DNA from: an uncultured Methanobrevibacter sp.
GTDB lineage: Archaea; Methanobacteriota; Methanobacteria; Methanobacteriales; Methanobacteriaceae
Reading direction: 5' to 3'
Length of the DNA stretch: 26,050 bases
Assembly: GCF_937906425.1 (NCBI RefSeq)
Contig: NZ_CALCYR010000126.1
Location: 1-26,050 of the forward strand
The position numbers were made by a program, and so were the translations under genes. Below, one piece after another: positions 15,382 through 22,766 of the stretch. A model generated the notes under the pieces. That model did no database searches, was not told the DNA's origin, and was given only the letters and a program-made list of their open reading frames with translations. Every line of letters starts with the position of its first letter. Within the stretch, counting starts at the first letter, position 1.

Positions 15382-15840
15382 ATCATTTATAGAGCGAACC
15401 CACGAGACGTTAATTAAAAAATTTAGCGGATTCGAATGCTTTATATTTAAAGCACAGTTTTCAACAATGTAAAACCTAGCAAGTCATATGCAACCAATAA
15501 GGATATTGATTAGCCAATGACAAACTAAGAGTTCATCAATATCAGTTTATAAGCACATTTAATAATTCTAATTAAATAATAACTACGCTTAGCTTACTAA
15601 AAGATAGAGTAACTTAATACTCGATAAATTACTAATAAACTTTTATAGCCATAGCTAGATTATAATTTAACTAATAATAAAAAAAAGCAAACAATAAATT
15701 CGACTCGTAAAGCTTATTGAATCGAATTTACATCTTAATGAAAAATAATTTTAAAAAAATTACAATTCATAAATTAGATATTAAAATTAATAATAATCCT
15801 ATTAAATAGAACCATATTAAATTGCTATAATACTAATAAA
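15382..15840. other. 459-bp region upstream of S13 with three stem-loops
   Basis: No ORF is seen. Perfect inverted repeats occur at 15437-15454 (7-bp stem, 4-nt loop), 15502-15543 (9-bp stem GATATTGAT, 24-nt loop) and 15695-15730 (9-bp stem TAAATTCGA, 18-nt loop). The first lies within the probable S13 leader, the second overlaps its likely transcription start, and the third lies nearer the tRNA 3' end. They may be leader structure, operator or terminator. Confidence 0.5.
15545..15553 (-). promoter_or_regulatory. Candidate TATA box of the S13 operon
   Basis: CTTATAAAC on the minus strand is the best TATA-like element upstream of S13. A start about 25 nt downstream would give a leader of about 160 nt that includes the stem-loop at 15437-15454. 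Not verified. Confidence 0.35.
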
Positions 15841-15925
15841 CGCCGAGACTGGGATTTGAACCCAGGAGGGCCAGATGCCCACGAGATTTCCAGTCTCGCG
15901 CCTTACCAGGCTAGACTATCTCGGC
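15841..15925 (-). tRNA. tRNA-Ser(GGA)
   Basis: The minus strand folds as a type II tRNA: acceptor GCCGAGA/TCTCGGC, anticodon stem CGAGA/TCTCG around loop CTGGAAA with anticodon GGA (reads UCC and UCU), a long variable arm, and T stem CTGGG/CCCAG with loop TTCAAAT. The discriminator base is G (15841), as in serine tRNAs. CCA is not encoded. No intron is visible. It lies upstream of the S13 operon in the same orientation. Confidence 0.96.
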
Positions 15926-15983
15926 AATAGTTAGCTGTATTTTAACCGACAAATTTTTCATCAATTAAAGATACAATACACAT

Positions 15984-15999
15984 GATATAAAAATATAAG
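15984..15999 (-). promoter_or_regulatory. Candidate tRNA-Ser promoter
   Basis: On the minus strand CTTATATTTTTATATC lies about 60 nt before the tRNA 5' end, giving a precursor leader of about 30 nt. A second TATA-like element, CTTTATATA, lies at 16010-16018. Confidence 0.35.
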
Positions 16000-16133
16000 T
16001 TCTTAATAGTATATAAAGTTTTTGTTTCAAATAGTGAAAATTTTAAAAAAATAGCAAAATCAATTATTTCATATCAACAATATTATATTAAGTTACATCC
16101 TATTTAATATTTTTTAGAAATTTTAGGACAAAG

Positions 16134-16141
16134 TTTATATA
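16134..16141 (+). promoter_or_regulatory. Candidate TATA box of the TPR gene
   Basis: TTTATATA preceded by an A-rich stretch (GGACAAAG) is a good archaeal BRE/TATA match on the plus strand. The implied leader to the ATG at 16402 is about 235 nt and includes the degenerate repeats, so the link is uncertain. Confidence 0.3.
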
Positions 16142-16401
16142 GTATAAATTAAAAATAATGTAAATTAAAAAAATAAATAAAATAAAAAATAAAATCTTAA
16201 ATAGAAGTAAGTGAATAAAATAAGAAAAAAGCATTCTTAATGGGAAAAAATAATAAGGAAAAACTATTCTTAATTAATAAAATTATTCTAAATAAGAAAA
16301 AACTATTCTAAATGAAAAAAATTATTCTAAATGAGAAAAATAATAAGAAAAAATAATTCAAAATGAGAAAAAATAAAAAAAATAATTATCAAGGTGAGAG
16401 A

Positions 16402-17286
16402 ATGGAAATTAAATCAATACCTGAAACCATAAGGGAAATAGATGAATTCTTAAAGGAAAATGATTATGAAAAGGCATATGAAACTGCAAAAGAGAGTATT
16501 GATTTAAATAAGGAATATATAGAAGGAGAATATGTATTTAAAAACCTATTGGAAGAATTATTATTCCAAATTACAATAAAAAAGGAAATAAAAAGAAAAT
16601 ACCCAATAGCCCTTGACTATTCATCATTATATGCAAATTATGGAAAGATACTAATCCATTTTGACAAAATCATTGAAGCAGAGAAAAGCTTTAGGCTTTC
16701 AAACAATTTCAATCCGGTAAATGTTGAAAGCATTTTTGGACTTATTGAAATAGCTGAAATAAAAGAGAATTGGGAAGACTATCATAATCTGACAATTCAA
16801 ACATTCAAATACAGCTATTCAAGAGAAAACCTTTCCAAATCCTTTAAATACCTGTCAAAATACTATTTGAATAACTATTTTGATGAAAATAATGAAGATG
16901 ACTTGAAAATAGCGGTTTATTTAAAAAGATTAAGTGAAGAGTATTCAAATAAAGAGGAATCTGAAAATAATTTTTCTGCAAATACCAATGAAGAAAATTT
17001 CTTTTCTAAAATAACTAATGAAAATGATTTAGAATTAATCAAAGATTATGAAAATGAGGATTTGAGCTCAATAAAGGATTATTTGAAATCAATTGGACTT
17101 CCATATTCTGCAGGAATAGAAATCATAACCATTTGTAAAAACCTTGGATTCCAATTGGACGAAGGGAAAAAAGTTGTTCCTGCATTGTTCTATTTCAATA
17201 TAGCATATGAATTGACAGGAGATCCTAATATAAAAATAAGTATTGATGAATTGAATGAAAAAATAGAAAGAAGAAAAAATGAATAA
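16402..17286 (+). CDS. TPR-like helical repeat protein, function unknown
   Basis: The 294-residue protein is acidic, lysine-rich and almost wholly helical in look. TPR-like pairs are seen near the N-terminus (FLKENDYEKAYETAKESIDL), in the middle (YANYGKILIHFDKIIEAEKS, SIFGLIEIAEIKENWEDYHN) and at the end (PALFYFNIAYELTGDPNIKI). No catalytic motif, signal peptide or membrane segment is visible, so a cytoplasmic scaffold is the best guess. The frame opens at 16363, but the ATG at 16402 has GGTGA 4 nt ahead and is chosen. It is the first gene of the accessory block and stands alone; its 3' end is copied just downstream. Confidence 0.75.
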   Translation: MEIKSIPETIREIDEFLKENDYEKAYETAKESIDLNKEYIEGEYVFKNLLEELLFQITIKKEIKRKYPIALDYSSLYANYGKILIHFDKIIEAEKSFRLSNNFNPVNVESIFGLIEIAEIKENWEDYHNLTIQTFKYSYSRENLSKSFKYLSKYYLNNYFDENNEDDLKIAVYLKRLSEEYSNKEESENNFSANTNEENFFSKITNENDLELIKDYENEDLSSIKDYLKSIGLPYSAGIEIITICKNLGFQLDEGKKVVPALFYFNIAYELTGDPNIKISIDELNEKIERRKNE

Positions 17287-17349
17287 AAATTAAAATAAAT
17301 ATTTCATAAATTGAATGAAAAAATAGAAGAATAAAAAATGAATAAAAAT
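17249..17349. repeat. Imperfect duplication of the TPR gene 3' end
   Basis: 17249-17290 (last 12 codons, stop and trailer of the TPR gene) recurs as 17309-17349 with one deleted base and few changes (AATTGAATGAAAAAATAGAA shared). The second copy is out of the gene and frame-shifted. Confidence 0.7.
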
Positions 17350-17432
17350 AAAAATAAAAATAAAATTTAAATAATTTAAATAATCTTAAATAATTATTAA
17401 AAAAATAAAACAAATTAAAGATATGAATTTGT

Positions 17433-17939
17433 TTAAAGATTTAAAAGCTCTTTTTTCTTAGCTTCAAACTCTTCTTCTGTAATTATTCCATCCTTATATA
17501 ATCCATGATATTTTCTTATCTCTTCAGGAACATCCATAGTTGGATTTGGATTGGAAACTATTTTAACTTCTTTTTCTACATTCTCTACATTCTCTGCATT
17601 TTCCACATTTTCAACTTGATTAGAAGCTAGACCAAGTTTTTTACTTAACTTTAATTCAAAATCATCCAACATGCCATGATCCATTGTTTTAAGCAAAAGG
17701 GTCTTTTCAGGCAATTTCAATTCAATTTTATTTAATGCAAGACGTTCAAAGAACCCATCCCCTAAGTCATCATAGCCAAAGGTATATGAATCCTTAACTT
17801 TTCCATTGAACCTGCTTCTCTTTTCAACATAAACATTGGAATCATCCAATCGGATTACTCCATTGGACTTATCCTTTTTTCCGGAAATCTCTTCTGTTAA
17901 AAGTCCCATAAAATCAAATTCATTCTCTTCCCTTTTCAT
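17433..17939 (-). CDS. SHOCT-domain protein, function unknown
   Basis: The 168-residue protein has a C-terminal SHOCT domain at about 138-168 (EEIRKYHGLYKDGIITEEEFEAKKKELLNL in two halves: EEIRKYHGLYKDGIIT and EEEFEAKKKELLNL). The N-terminal 100 residues look like a small beta-rich PH-like unit (GVIRLDDSNVYVEKRS, ELKLPEKTLLLKTMD). The linker (about 109-122) is a VEN/AEN repeat coded by a 9-base tandem repeat. SHOCT domains often end short proteins that oligomerise or bind membranes; this is family knowledge. The ATG at 17939 is about 10 nt after AGGG; a TTG at 17948 is too close to it. It converges with the TPR gene. Confidence 0.78.
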   Translation of the reverse strand: MKREENEFDFMGLLTEEISGKKDKSNGVIRLDDSNVYVEKRSRFNGKVKDSYTFGYDDLGDGFFERLALNKIELKLPEKTLLLKTMDHGMLDDFELKLSKKLGLASNQVENVENAENVENVEKEVKIVSNPNPTMDVPEEIRKYHGLYKDGIITEEEFEAKKKELLNL

Positions 17940-18145
17940 GAAAACCAATCCCTAACAATTAATAAAGTCCTAAAATCTAATTAATTTTGAATATTGAATT
18001 TAAAAATAATTAAAAGTCTTAACTTAATTAAAATGATTGAATTTAAAAACAATTAATAAATTAAACTTTTCAAATAAATTAATTAAACAAAGCATAAATA
18101 ATTAAATAAAATTAAATACAATTAATAAAATATAATACTTTAAAA

Positions 18146-18157
18146 ACATATAAATTT
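18146..18157 (+). promoter_or_regulatory. Candidate promoter of the small membrane protein/DUF2085 pair
   Basis: AAAACATATAAATTTA lies about 50 nt before the ATG at 18201. A start 25 nt on would give a short leader carrying the strong AGGGGGAG site. Spacing fits a typical archaeal promoter. Confidence 0.5.
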
Positions 18158-18200
18158 ATCTAAGCTTTAAAGAATTTTACTTTAATTAGGGGGAGAAATT

Positions 18201-18344
18201 ATGGATGGAATGGATCCGGAAGATTATATAATTTATTCAACTTTTTTCGAAGATGAACAAGAAACACTAGATAAAAATGAGGCTTGCTGTAGCAGTCTAA
18301 TTGTACTAATGGTATTGATGGTCTTAATTACCGTAATTGTCTAA
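18201..18344 (+). CDS. 47-residue single-span membrane protein (hypothetical)
   Basis: The ATG at 18201 follows an unusually strong AGGGGGAG ribosome binding site by 7 nt. The first 30 residues are acidic (MDGMDPEDYIIYSTFFEDEQ) and end in ACCSS; the last 16 (LIVLMVLMVLITVIV) are a hydrophobic span reaching the C-terminus. This is a tail-anchored layout, with the acidic part likely cytoplasmic. The paired cysteines beside the membrane are notable. The DUF2085 gene starts 13 nt after its stop, so the two form an operon. No family is recognised. Confidence 0.72.
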   Translation: MDGMDPEDYIIYSTFFEDEQETLDKNEACCSSLIVLMVLMVLITVIV

Positions 18345-18357
18345 AAAAGGTTAAATT

Positions 18358-18693
18358 ATGAACCCCTTAGATTTGATTTGTCATAGAAAACCTGAGAGAA
18401 GTTTTTTCTTTAGAGGACACCAATTCCCAGTTTGTGCAAGATGCACAGGATTTTATATTAGTGGAATTGCAAGCATTTTTCTTGTTAAGGTCTTTGTACT
18501 TCCAATAGACATTGCAACTCTTCTTTTTGGAATAATACTATTAGCTCCGGCAGCTTTGGATGGAACTACTCAACTCTTTAAAATGAGAGAAAGCAATAAT
18601 ACCCTTAGATTCATTACTGGACTTTTAGGAGGAGTTGGACTAATAATATGTTATGACATTTTAATTAGAATAATTTTAGAGTATTATTTTTAA
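18358..18693 (+). CDS. DUF2085 family membrane protein
   Basis: The 111-residue protein matches the DUF2085 pattern: CHRKPERSFFFRGHQFPVCARCTGFY at the N-terminus in pieces (C8-H9-R10, RSFFFRG, PVCARCTG with C26 and C29), followed by about three hydrophobic spans (roughly 32-48, 50-66, 86-108). The Cys/His set suggests metal binding at the membrane face; the function of the family is unknown. The ATG at 18358 follows AAAAGG. It is the second gene of an operon with the 47-residue membrane protein. Confidence 0.85.
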   Translation: MNPLDLICHRKPERSFFFRGHQFPVCARCTGFYISGIASIFLVKVFVLPIDIATLLFGIILLAPAALDGTTQLFKMRESNNTLRFITGLLGGVGLIICYDILIRIILEYYF

Positions 18694-18835
18694 AATAGAA
18701 AGCTTAAACTAAATAAAATCATTAAATAAATTAAAAAATAAAAATTAAATGAATAATTAGAACTCTTTAAAATTAAAATCTAATAAAAATAAAAATTAAT
18801 TCTTATTAATCAAAATAAATGCATTAGGTGAAAAA

Positions 18836-19399
18836 ATGGCTAAAAAGAATGATGACAAATATGTACTTGAATTAAATACCTCAAATAATCCAAATACAGG
18901 AATTCCAGAAAGTGATGAAGACATTAAAAGCAAAATGTTAAGAGGATTTAATAATAAGGAAATATGTTTCACATATCCATTTGCATGGCAGGACATTACA
19001 GAACAACAGGAAGAGGATGAATTTACAAATGCTGTTCTTTTCAATAAAACAAACAATTCAATAGTAAAGATTTCCACACAGCCATGTCTTGTAAACAATA
19101 TTGAAGAGTTTAAAAAGCTTATAGAGGATGATTTAAAATCAAAGGAATGTGCAGTTCAACAATCAGCTATTGAAAAATTAGGAGAATATGAAATCTGGGA
19201 CGTTTTCTACACTACAAAAGAAGGATTGGAAATAGAACAATTCTCAATTCTTAAGGAAAACAATTTATATGCTATTGAATTGTACACTAAAAATAATAGA
19301 GACCCTGTCGTTATCAAACCATTCGTTGATTTGATTCAATCATTCAAGGTCTTAAAACCAAGTTATAAGGTAGATGGAAATTCCTATGAAAAATTATAA
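18836..19399 (+). CDS. Uncharacterised 187-residue protein, possibly PsbP/DcrB-like fold
   Basis: I do not recognise the family with certainty. The order 'KEICFTYPFAWQDIT', 'NAVLFNKTNNSIVKIS', 'IEEFKKLIEDDL', 'LGEYEIWDVFYT', then 'YAIELYTK' and 'FVDLIQSFKVLK' resembles the PsbP/DcrB-like alpha-beta fold found in small archaeal proteins. There is no signal peptide or membrane span; the N-terminus is KKNDDKY. The ATG follows GGTGA by 4 nt. It stands alone, 142 bp after DUF2085 and convergent with the M48 peptidase gene. Confidence 0.75.
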   Translation: MAKKNDDKYVLELNTSNNPNTGIPESDEDIKSKMLRGFNNKEICFTYPFAWQDITEQQEEDEFTNAVLFNKTNNSIVKISTQPCLVNNIEEFKKLIEDDLKSKECAVQQSAIEKLGEYEIWDVFYTTKEGLEIEQFSILKENNLYAIELYTKNNRDPVVIKPFVDLIQSFKVLKPSYKVDGNSYEKL

Positions 19400-19477
19400 T
19401 TAAAAAAAGGAATTTAAATACTGTTTTTTAAAAAAAAAAGACCATTAAATAAAAATTAAATTTAATTAAATAAAATA

Positions 19478-19572
19478 AATAAATAAAATAAATTAATAAA
19501 ATAAATAAATAAAATAAATTAATAAAATAAATTAATAAAATAAATTAATAAAATAAATTAATAAATTAAATT
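19478..19572. repeat. Low-complexity tandem array (ATAAAATAAATTA)
   Basis: A 13-base unit ATAAAATAAATTA is repeated about four times exactly, with shorter AAATAAATAA variants before it. It occupies the gap between two convergent genes. Confidence 0.75.
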
Positions 19573-19578
19573 AAAAAA

Positions 19579-19602
19579 AAGAGAAATTTAATTATTTCTC
19601 TT
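19579..19602. terminator. Hairpin between convergent genes, probable terminator
   Basis: AAGAGAAAT (19579-19587) and ATTTCTCTT (19594-19602) form a perfect 9-bp stem with a 6-nt TTAATT loop. It lies between the 187-residue protein gene (ends 19399) and the M48 gene (ends 19700). A-runs on one side and T-rich sequence on the other could serve both strands. Confidence 0.5.
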
Positions 19603-19699
19603 AATTCTTCTTTTAAACTAAGATACTGATTTTAAACTTATTTTAAACAATTTTAACAAAATAAAAATAAAAATAAAAAAATTATAAACTATTTTTAAA

Positions 19700-20896
19700 C
19701 TACAACCTAGTTCCACAGTTTATACAAAATGAGTCAGATTCACCAATCTCATTACCGCAATTCGGACATCTGTTCTTTTTTAAACTGTTTCCGCAATTAG
19801 TGCAGAATAAATCCCCTTCAGAAACAGGAGCTCCGCAAATCTCACAGAAGGATTCTTGATTTAACTTAGTTCCGCAAGATGTGCAAAATTTGGAATCTGC
19901 ATTGACCTGTGAATGACAATTAGGACATGATATTGTATTGCTTGAAATTGACGGATATCTTGAAGATGCATTTCTTGAAACAGCTCCAGTACCTGCACTT
20001 TCCACAGGTCTTGAAACATCAAGACTTTTAGGAATTGATTTGGATCCTGTTTTTTCAATATACGGATTAAACTCATCCTTAGGTTTAGGTGTTTCAGGTA
20101 AGACAGGCCTTGAATAGAAATCAGCAGTGTTTAGAATTTCAATTTCTGATTCAATCATTACTGCAATCCGCTTATCATCCGCAGGGTGTGTTGAAAAGAA
20201 ATCAAAACCCTGTGCATTATCTCCAGCGAAATCCTGCCAAAACTTAGGAACCCCGCTGATGTCATAACCTGCAAGGTGTGCAATAATCATTCCCAACTTA
20301 TCAGCCTCATATTCATGGTCCCTTCCCCAAGGTTGCATCAGGAAGAATTGGGAACCTAAGGATAGAATGTTTGTAGCTGCCCTTACAGTGTAACCAACTT
20401 CACCCAATCCTAGAAGATCAAGTGCAAAACTACCGAAATAGGCCAAATTGGCAGCAGTATTTTGAGACTGTTGGGCGCTTACTTTTGTTCTTCCATGATC
20501 CAGCAATGCATGAGCCAATTCGTGGGATAAAATAAATGCCAATTTTTCCTCAGTGTCTGCAATCTGAAATATTCCTGCAAAAACGATTACCTTTCCACCA
20601 GGATAACAACAAGCATTGATTTGATTGTTTGCAGTTAAATGAACTTCCCATTCATAATATCCATCCACATAATCATATCTTCCTATTTTCATTAGAAAGT
20701 CTTCAACGGTTCTGATCAGTCTTGTAGTTACCCTGTTAATCAATTGACCCTCTGGAGTATTGTCCAATAAAGTGGAAGATTGAATTTCCTTATAATATGC
20801 TTGGAAACATTCTGCTATGAATTTGTCATCATCAACAGTATCATGATGTTGCTTTCCAGTAAATGGATTAATACTGCTTCTATTATCCTTCCTCAT
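19700..20896 (-). CDS. M48 family metallopeptidase with three C-terminal zinc ribbons
   Basis: The 398-residue protein has the zinc motif HELAH (125-129), a third ligand E195 in HEYEADKLG, and the downstream HPADDKR typical of M48B peptidases of the LoiP/YggG type. The region 145-190 is hydrophobic. A linker (about 265-320) leads to three zinc ribbons: C324/C327 with C338/C341, C351/C354 with C365/C368, and C377/C380 with C391/C394. No signal peptide is present, so peptidase and ribbons are probably cytoplasmic or membrane-associated. The second of two adjacent ATGs (20896) is 4 nt from GGTGA and is chosen. The substrate is unknown; misfolded protein removal is a guess. Confidence 0.9.
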   Translation of the reverse strand: MRKDNRSSINPFTGKQHHDTVDDDKFIAECFQAYYKEIQSSTLLDNTPEGQLINRVTTRLIRTVEDFLMKIGRYDYVDGYYEWEVHLTANNQINACCYPGGKVIVFAGIFQIADTEEKLAFILSHELAHALLDHGRTKVSAQQSQNTAANLAYFGSFALDLLGLGEVGYTVRAATNILSLGSQFFLMQPWGRDHEYEADKLGMIIAHLAGYDISGVPKFWQDFAGDNAQGFDFFSTHPADDKRIAVMIESEIEILNTADFYSRPVLPETPKPKDEFNPYIEKTGSKSIPKSLDVSRPVESAGTGAVSRNASSRYPSISSNTISCPNCHSQVNADSKFCTSCGTKLNQESFCEICGAPVSEGDLFCTNCGNSLKKNRCPNCGNEIGESDSFCINCGTRL

Positions 20897-21080
20897 CATA
20901 TCACCAAAATTAAAAAAAGATTATATTATTATTTATACTTGATTTTATTTAAAGATATAAATAATCCGATTAAGTTTTAAATAAAAATAAGATAAAAACC
21001 AATTTTGCATTAAAAATAGTCAAATAATTAGTTAAAAAAGAAAAATAATAAAAAGAATTTAAAATAGTTTAAAAAATCAC

Positions 21081-21263
21081 TTATTTTTCTGCAAGAGTCC
21101 AATAACATCTTTTTGGAGATACAATAGTGTCATCCTTTTTTAATTCTTTCATGATTTTATCTACTTCTTTCTTTTCAACACCAGAAAGTTCACTGACTTT
21201 TTTTGCGTTTAATGGTTCTTCTGAATTCTTAAATGCTTCAATTACTTTTTCTTTATCATCCAT
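21081..21263 (-). CDS. Small winged-helix DNA-binding protein
   Basis: The 60-residue protein looks like a bare winged helix: helix 1 KEKVIEAFKNSEEPL, helix 2 AKKVSELSG, recognition helix EKKEVDKIMKELKKDD, then the wing TIVSPKRCYWTLAEK. No ligand or dimerisation domain is visible. The ATG at 21263 follows GGTGA by 4 nt. It probably regulates transcription, target unknown. It lies between cbf5 and the M48 gene, transcribed with the same orientation as both but separated by more than 120 bp from each. Confidence 0.8.
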   Translation of the reverse strand: MDDKEKVIEAFKNSEEPLNAKKVSELSGVEKKEVDKIMKELKKDDTIVSPKRCYWTLAEK

Positions 21264-21283
21264 ATTTTCACCTTGTAAATTTA

Positions 21284-21349
21284 AAAAAAAATGATTATAA
21301 AAATTTAATCACATTTTACAGACAGAATGTCTAAAAAAAATGATTATAA
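21284..21349. repeat. 17-bp direct repeat flanking a small hairpin
   Basis: AAAAAAAATGATTATAA occurs at 21284-21300 and 21333-21349. Between them AGACA-GAA-TGTCT (21320-21332) forms a 5-bp stem. The region lies between the cbf5 stop and the winged-helix start and may combine the cbf5 terminator with the next promoter. Confidence 0.55.
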
Positions 21350-21390
21350 TTATTTGATTGGTCTTTACAACTAAATATTAAAAATCCTAA

Positions 21391-22353
21391 TTACCAACCT
21401 TTAGGATAAATTCCAGTGCCCATAAAGACCTTGTTTGTATCAACTACCAAACCAGAGTCTGCATTCATTATCTCTTGAGATGAACACATTGATGTGCCTG
21501 CTGCAAGCAATTCCCCCTTTAATGACTTTATTGCCACAAGGTTTCCCTTTTGAATATCTGGTGAAAGCTTAGAAATTCCTCCGGCACCAAGCTTTGCACC
21601 ATGGCAAATCGCTTCGACTGCAGAATCCTTAATAAAAATCTGTGGAAGGTGACTGCTTGCAATTTCCATTGGCTGAATTGCCTGTCTGATGAAGGACTCA
21701 TCACCATCCTCAAGGTAGAAATGATAGGCGTCAGTCAAGTCATGCAAGTTTACAAGGTCATTGTTTCTCTCATCAAAAGGTCCCACCTTGGTTCTTCTAA
21801 GCTCTGCCATATGCGCTCCACATCCTAGAGCCTCACCAATATCATGACAATATGTTCTGACATAGGTTCCTGCCTCACATCCTATTCTAAATAGAACATC
21901 CTTGCCATCGATTTCATAAATGGTAGAGTAATAAATATTTCTCACCCTTAATTCACGTTTGACAGCTGATTTAACAGGGGGTGTTTGGTATAACTTACCG
22001 GTAAATTCATTGAATATCTCTTTTATTTCATCTTCATCAATATCCCTGTGCAATGTCATAAGACATACATATTCCTTGCCTGCAGGCAGTAGAAGTTGGC
22101 TGACTCTTGTAGCATTGTCAATTCCGATAGGCAAGACACCGGTTACCTTAGGATCAAGGGTTCCTCCATGACCTGTCTTGCTGCAGCCAAGTATTCTTTT
22201 AACCCAAGAGTCCACTTCGTGGGATGTTGGACCTGATGGCTTGTCCAAATTAATTATACCTTTAGCTATATGTTCGTCTATAGGCCTTTCATATGGATTG
22301 CATCCATATTCAGGATTTGTTTCTGATTTTGATTTGATTAAGTATTCATCCAT
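21391..22353 (-). CDS. cbf5: tRNA/rRNA pseudouridine synthase Cbf5 (H/ACA RNP)
   Basis: The 320-residue protein is the TruB-family catalytic subunit of archaeal H/ACA guide RNPs, also able to make tRNA psi55. GIINLDKPSGPTSHEV and GHGGTLDPKVTGVLP hold the catalytic D67; KSAVKRELRVRNIY, GCEAGTYVRTYCHDIGEALG and MAELRRTKVG are family motifs. The C-terminal third (from about 245, QIFIKDSAVEAICHGAKLGAGGI to FMGTGIYPKGW) is a PUA domain. The ATG at 22353 follows GGAG by 7 nt. It would act with Nop10, Gar1 and L7Ae, none in this window. Confidence 0.95.
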   Translation of the reverse strand: MDEYLIKSKSETNPEYGCNPYERPIDEHIAKGIINLDKPSGPTSHEVDSWVKRILGCSKTGHGGTLDPKVTGVLPIGIDNATRVSQLLLPAGKEYVCLMTLHRDIDEDEIKEIFNEFTGKLYQTPPVKSAVKRELRVRNIYYSTIYEIDGKDVLFRIGCEAGTYVRTYCHDIGEALGCGAHMAELRRTKVGPFDERNNDLVNLHDLTDAYHFYLEDGDESFIRQAIQPMEIASSHLPQIFIKDSAVEAICHGAKLGAGGISKLSPDIQKGNLVAIKSLKGELLAAGTSMCSSQEIMNADSGLVVDTNKVFMGTGIYPKGW

Positions 22354-22530
22354 AGTTTGTCTCCAATAGCTAAAATATAATTTTAATATATAGTATAAAT
22401 TAAGATTTTTATAATAAATAAATTTATTTAATAAATCAATCGATAATTTCTTATTTGAATAGGATTGAATCAGTTCGTTAAATCATTATTTAAAAACTTT
22501 TCTTCCTTTGTTTTTTTATTTTCTTCACTT

Positions 22531-22586
22531 TACATTACTTGCTTTTATGTGCTGTAATTACATTACTTTCTTTTATGTGCTGTAAT
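22531..22586. repeat. 28-bp tandem repeat upstream of cbf5
   Basis: 22531-22558 and 22559-22586 match at 27 of 28 bases (unit TACATTACTTGCTTTTATGT plus GCTGTAAT; one G/T change). The junction creates the palindrome TGTAATTACA. It lies about 180 bp upstream of the cbf5 start. Confidence 0.85.
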
Positions 22587-22766
22587 GATTGTAAAACTAT
22601 TTGCATTGATTGTAATTGTCCAGTTGCCAATATCAACATAAAAGTTTAGCTAGAATATTTTTAGAGTTTCTTTAATTTAAATCAAATATTTGTTTCAAAT
22701 TGTTCAATAAATTACAGTTTTTCATGTTTATTATTATTTTATTATTATAGAACCTTAAATGATTTA

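Larger units (their letters stand above)
15926..16401. other. 476-bp intergenic region with degenerate ATTCTAAATGA repeats
   Basis: It separates the divergent tRNA-Ser and TPR genes. From about 16225 to 16375 a 17-24 base A-rich unit ending in ATTCTAAATGAG recurs at least six times in degenerate form. The left part holds promoter candidates for both genes. Confidence 0.5.

Noticed and set aside
15396..15440. tRNA remnant upstream of S13 (CCCACGAGA shared with tRNA-Ser, and ATTCGAATCC resembling a T loop)
   Set aside because: Only 9-10 bases match and the flanking bases do not form a T stem or acceptor stem.
17225..17413. Minus-strand frame rich in Phe and Tyr over the TPR gene end
   Set aside because: It is the translation of A-rich low-complexity DNA (F, Y, I, L only) and overlaps the TPR coding end.
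15841..21263. Integrated element using tRNA-Ser as attachment site
   Set aside because: The accessory genes lie on the 5' side of the tRNA, no copy of the tRNA 3' end was found at the far side, and no integrase or phage gene is present.
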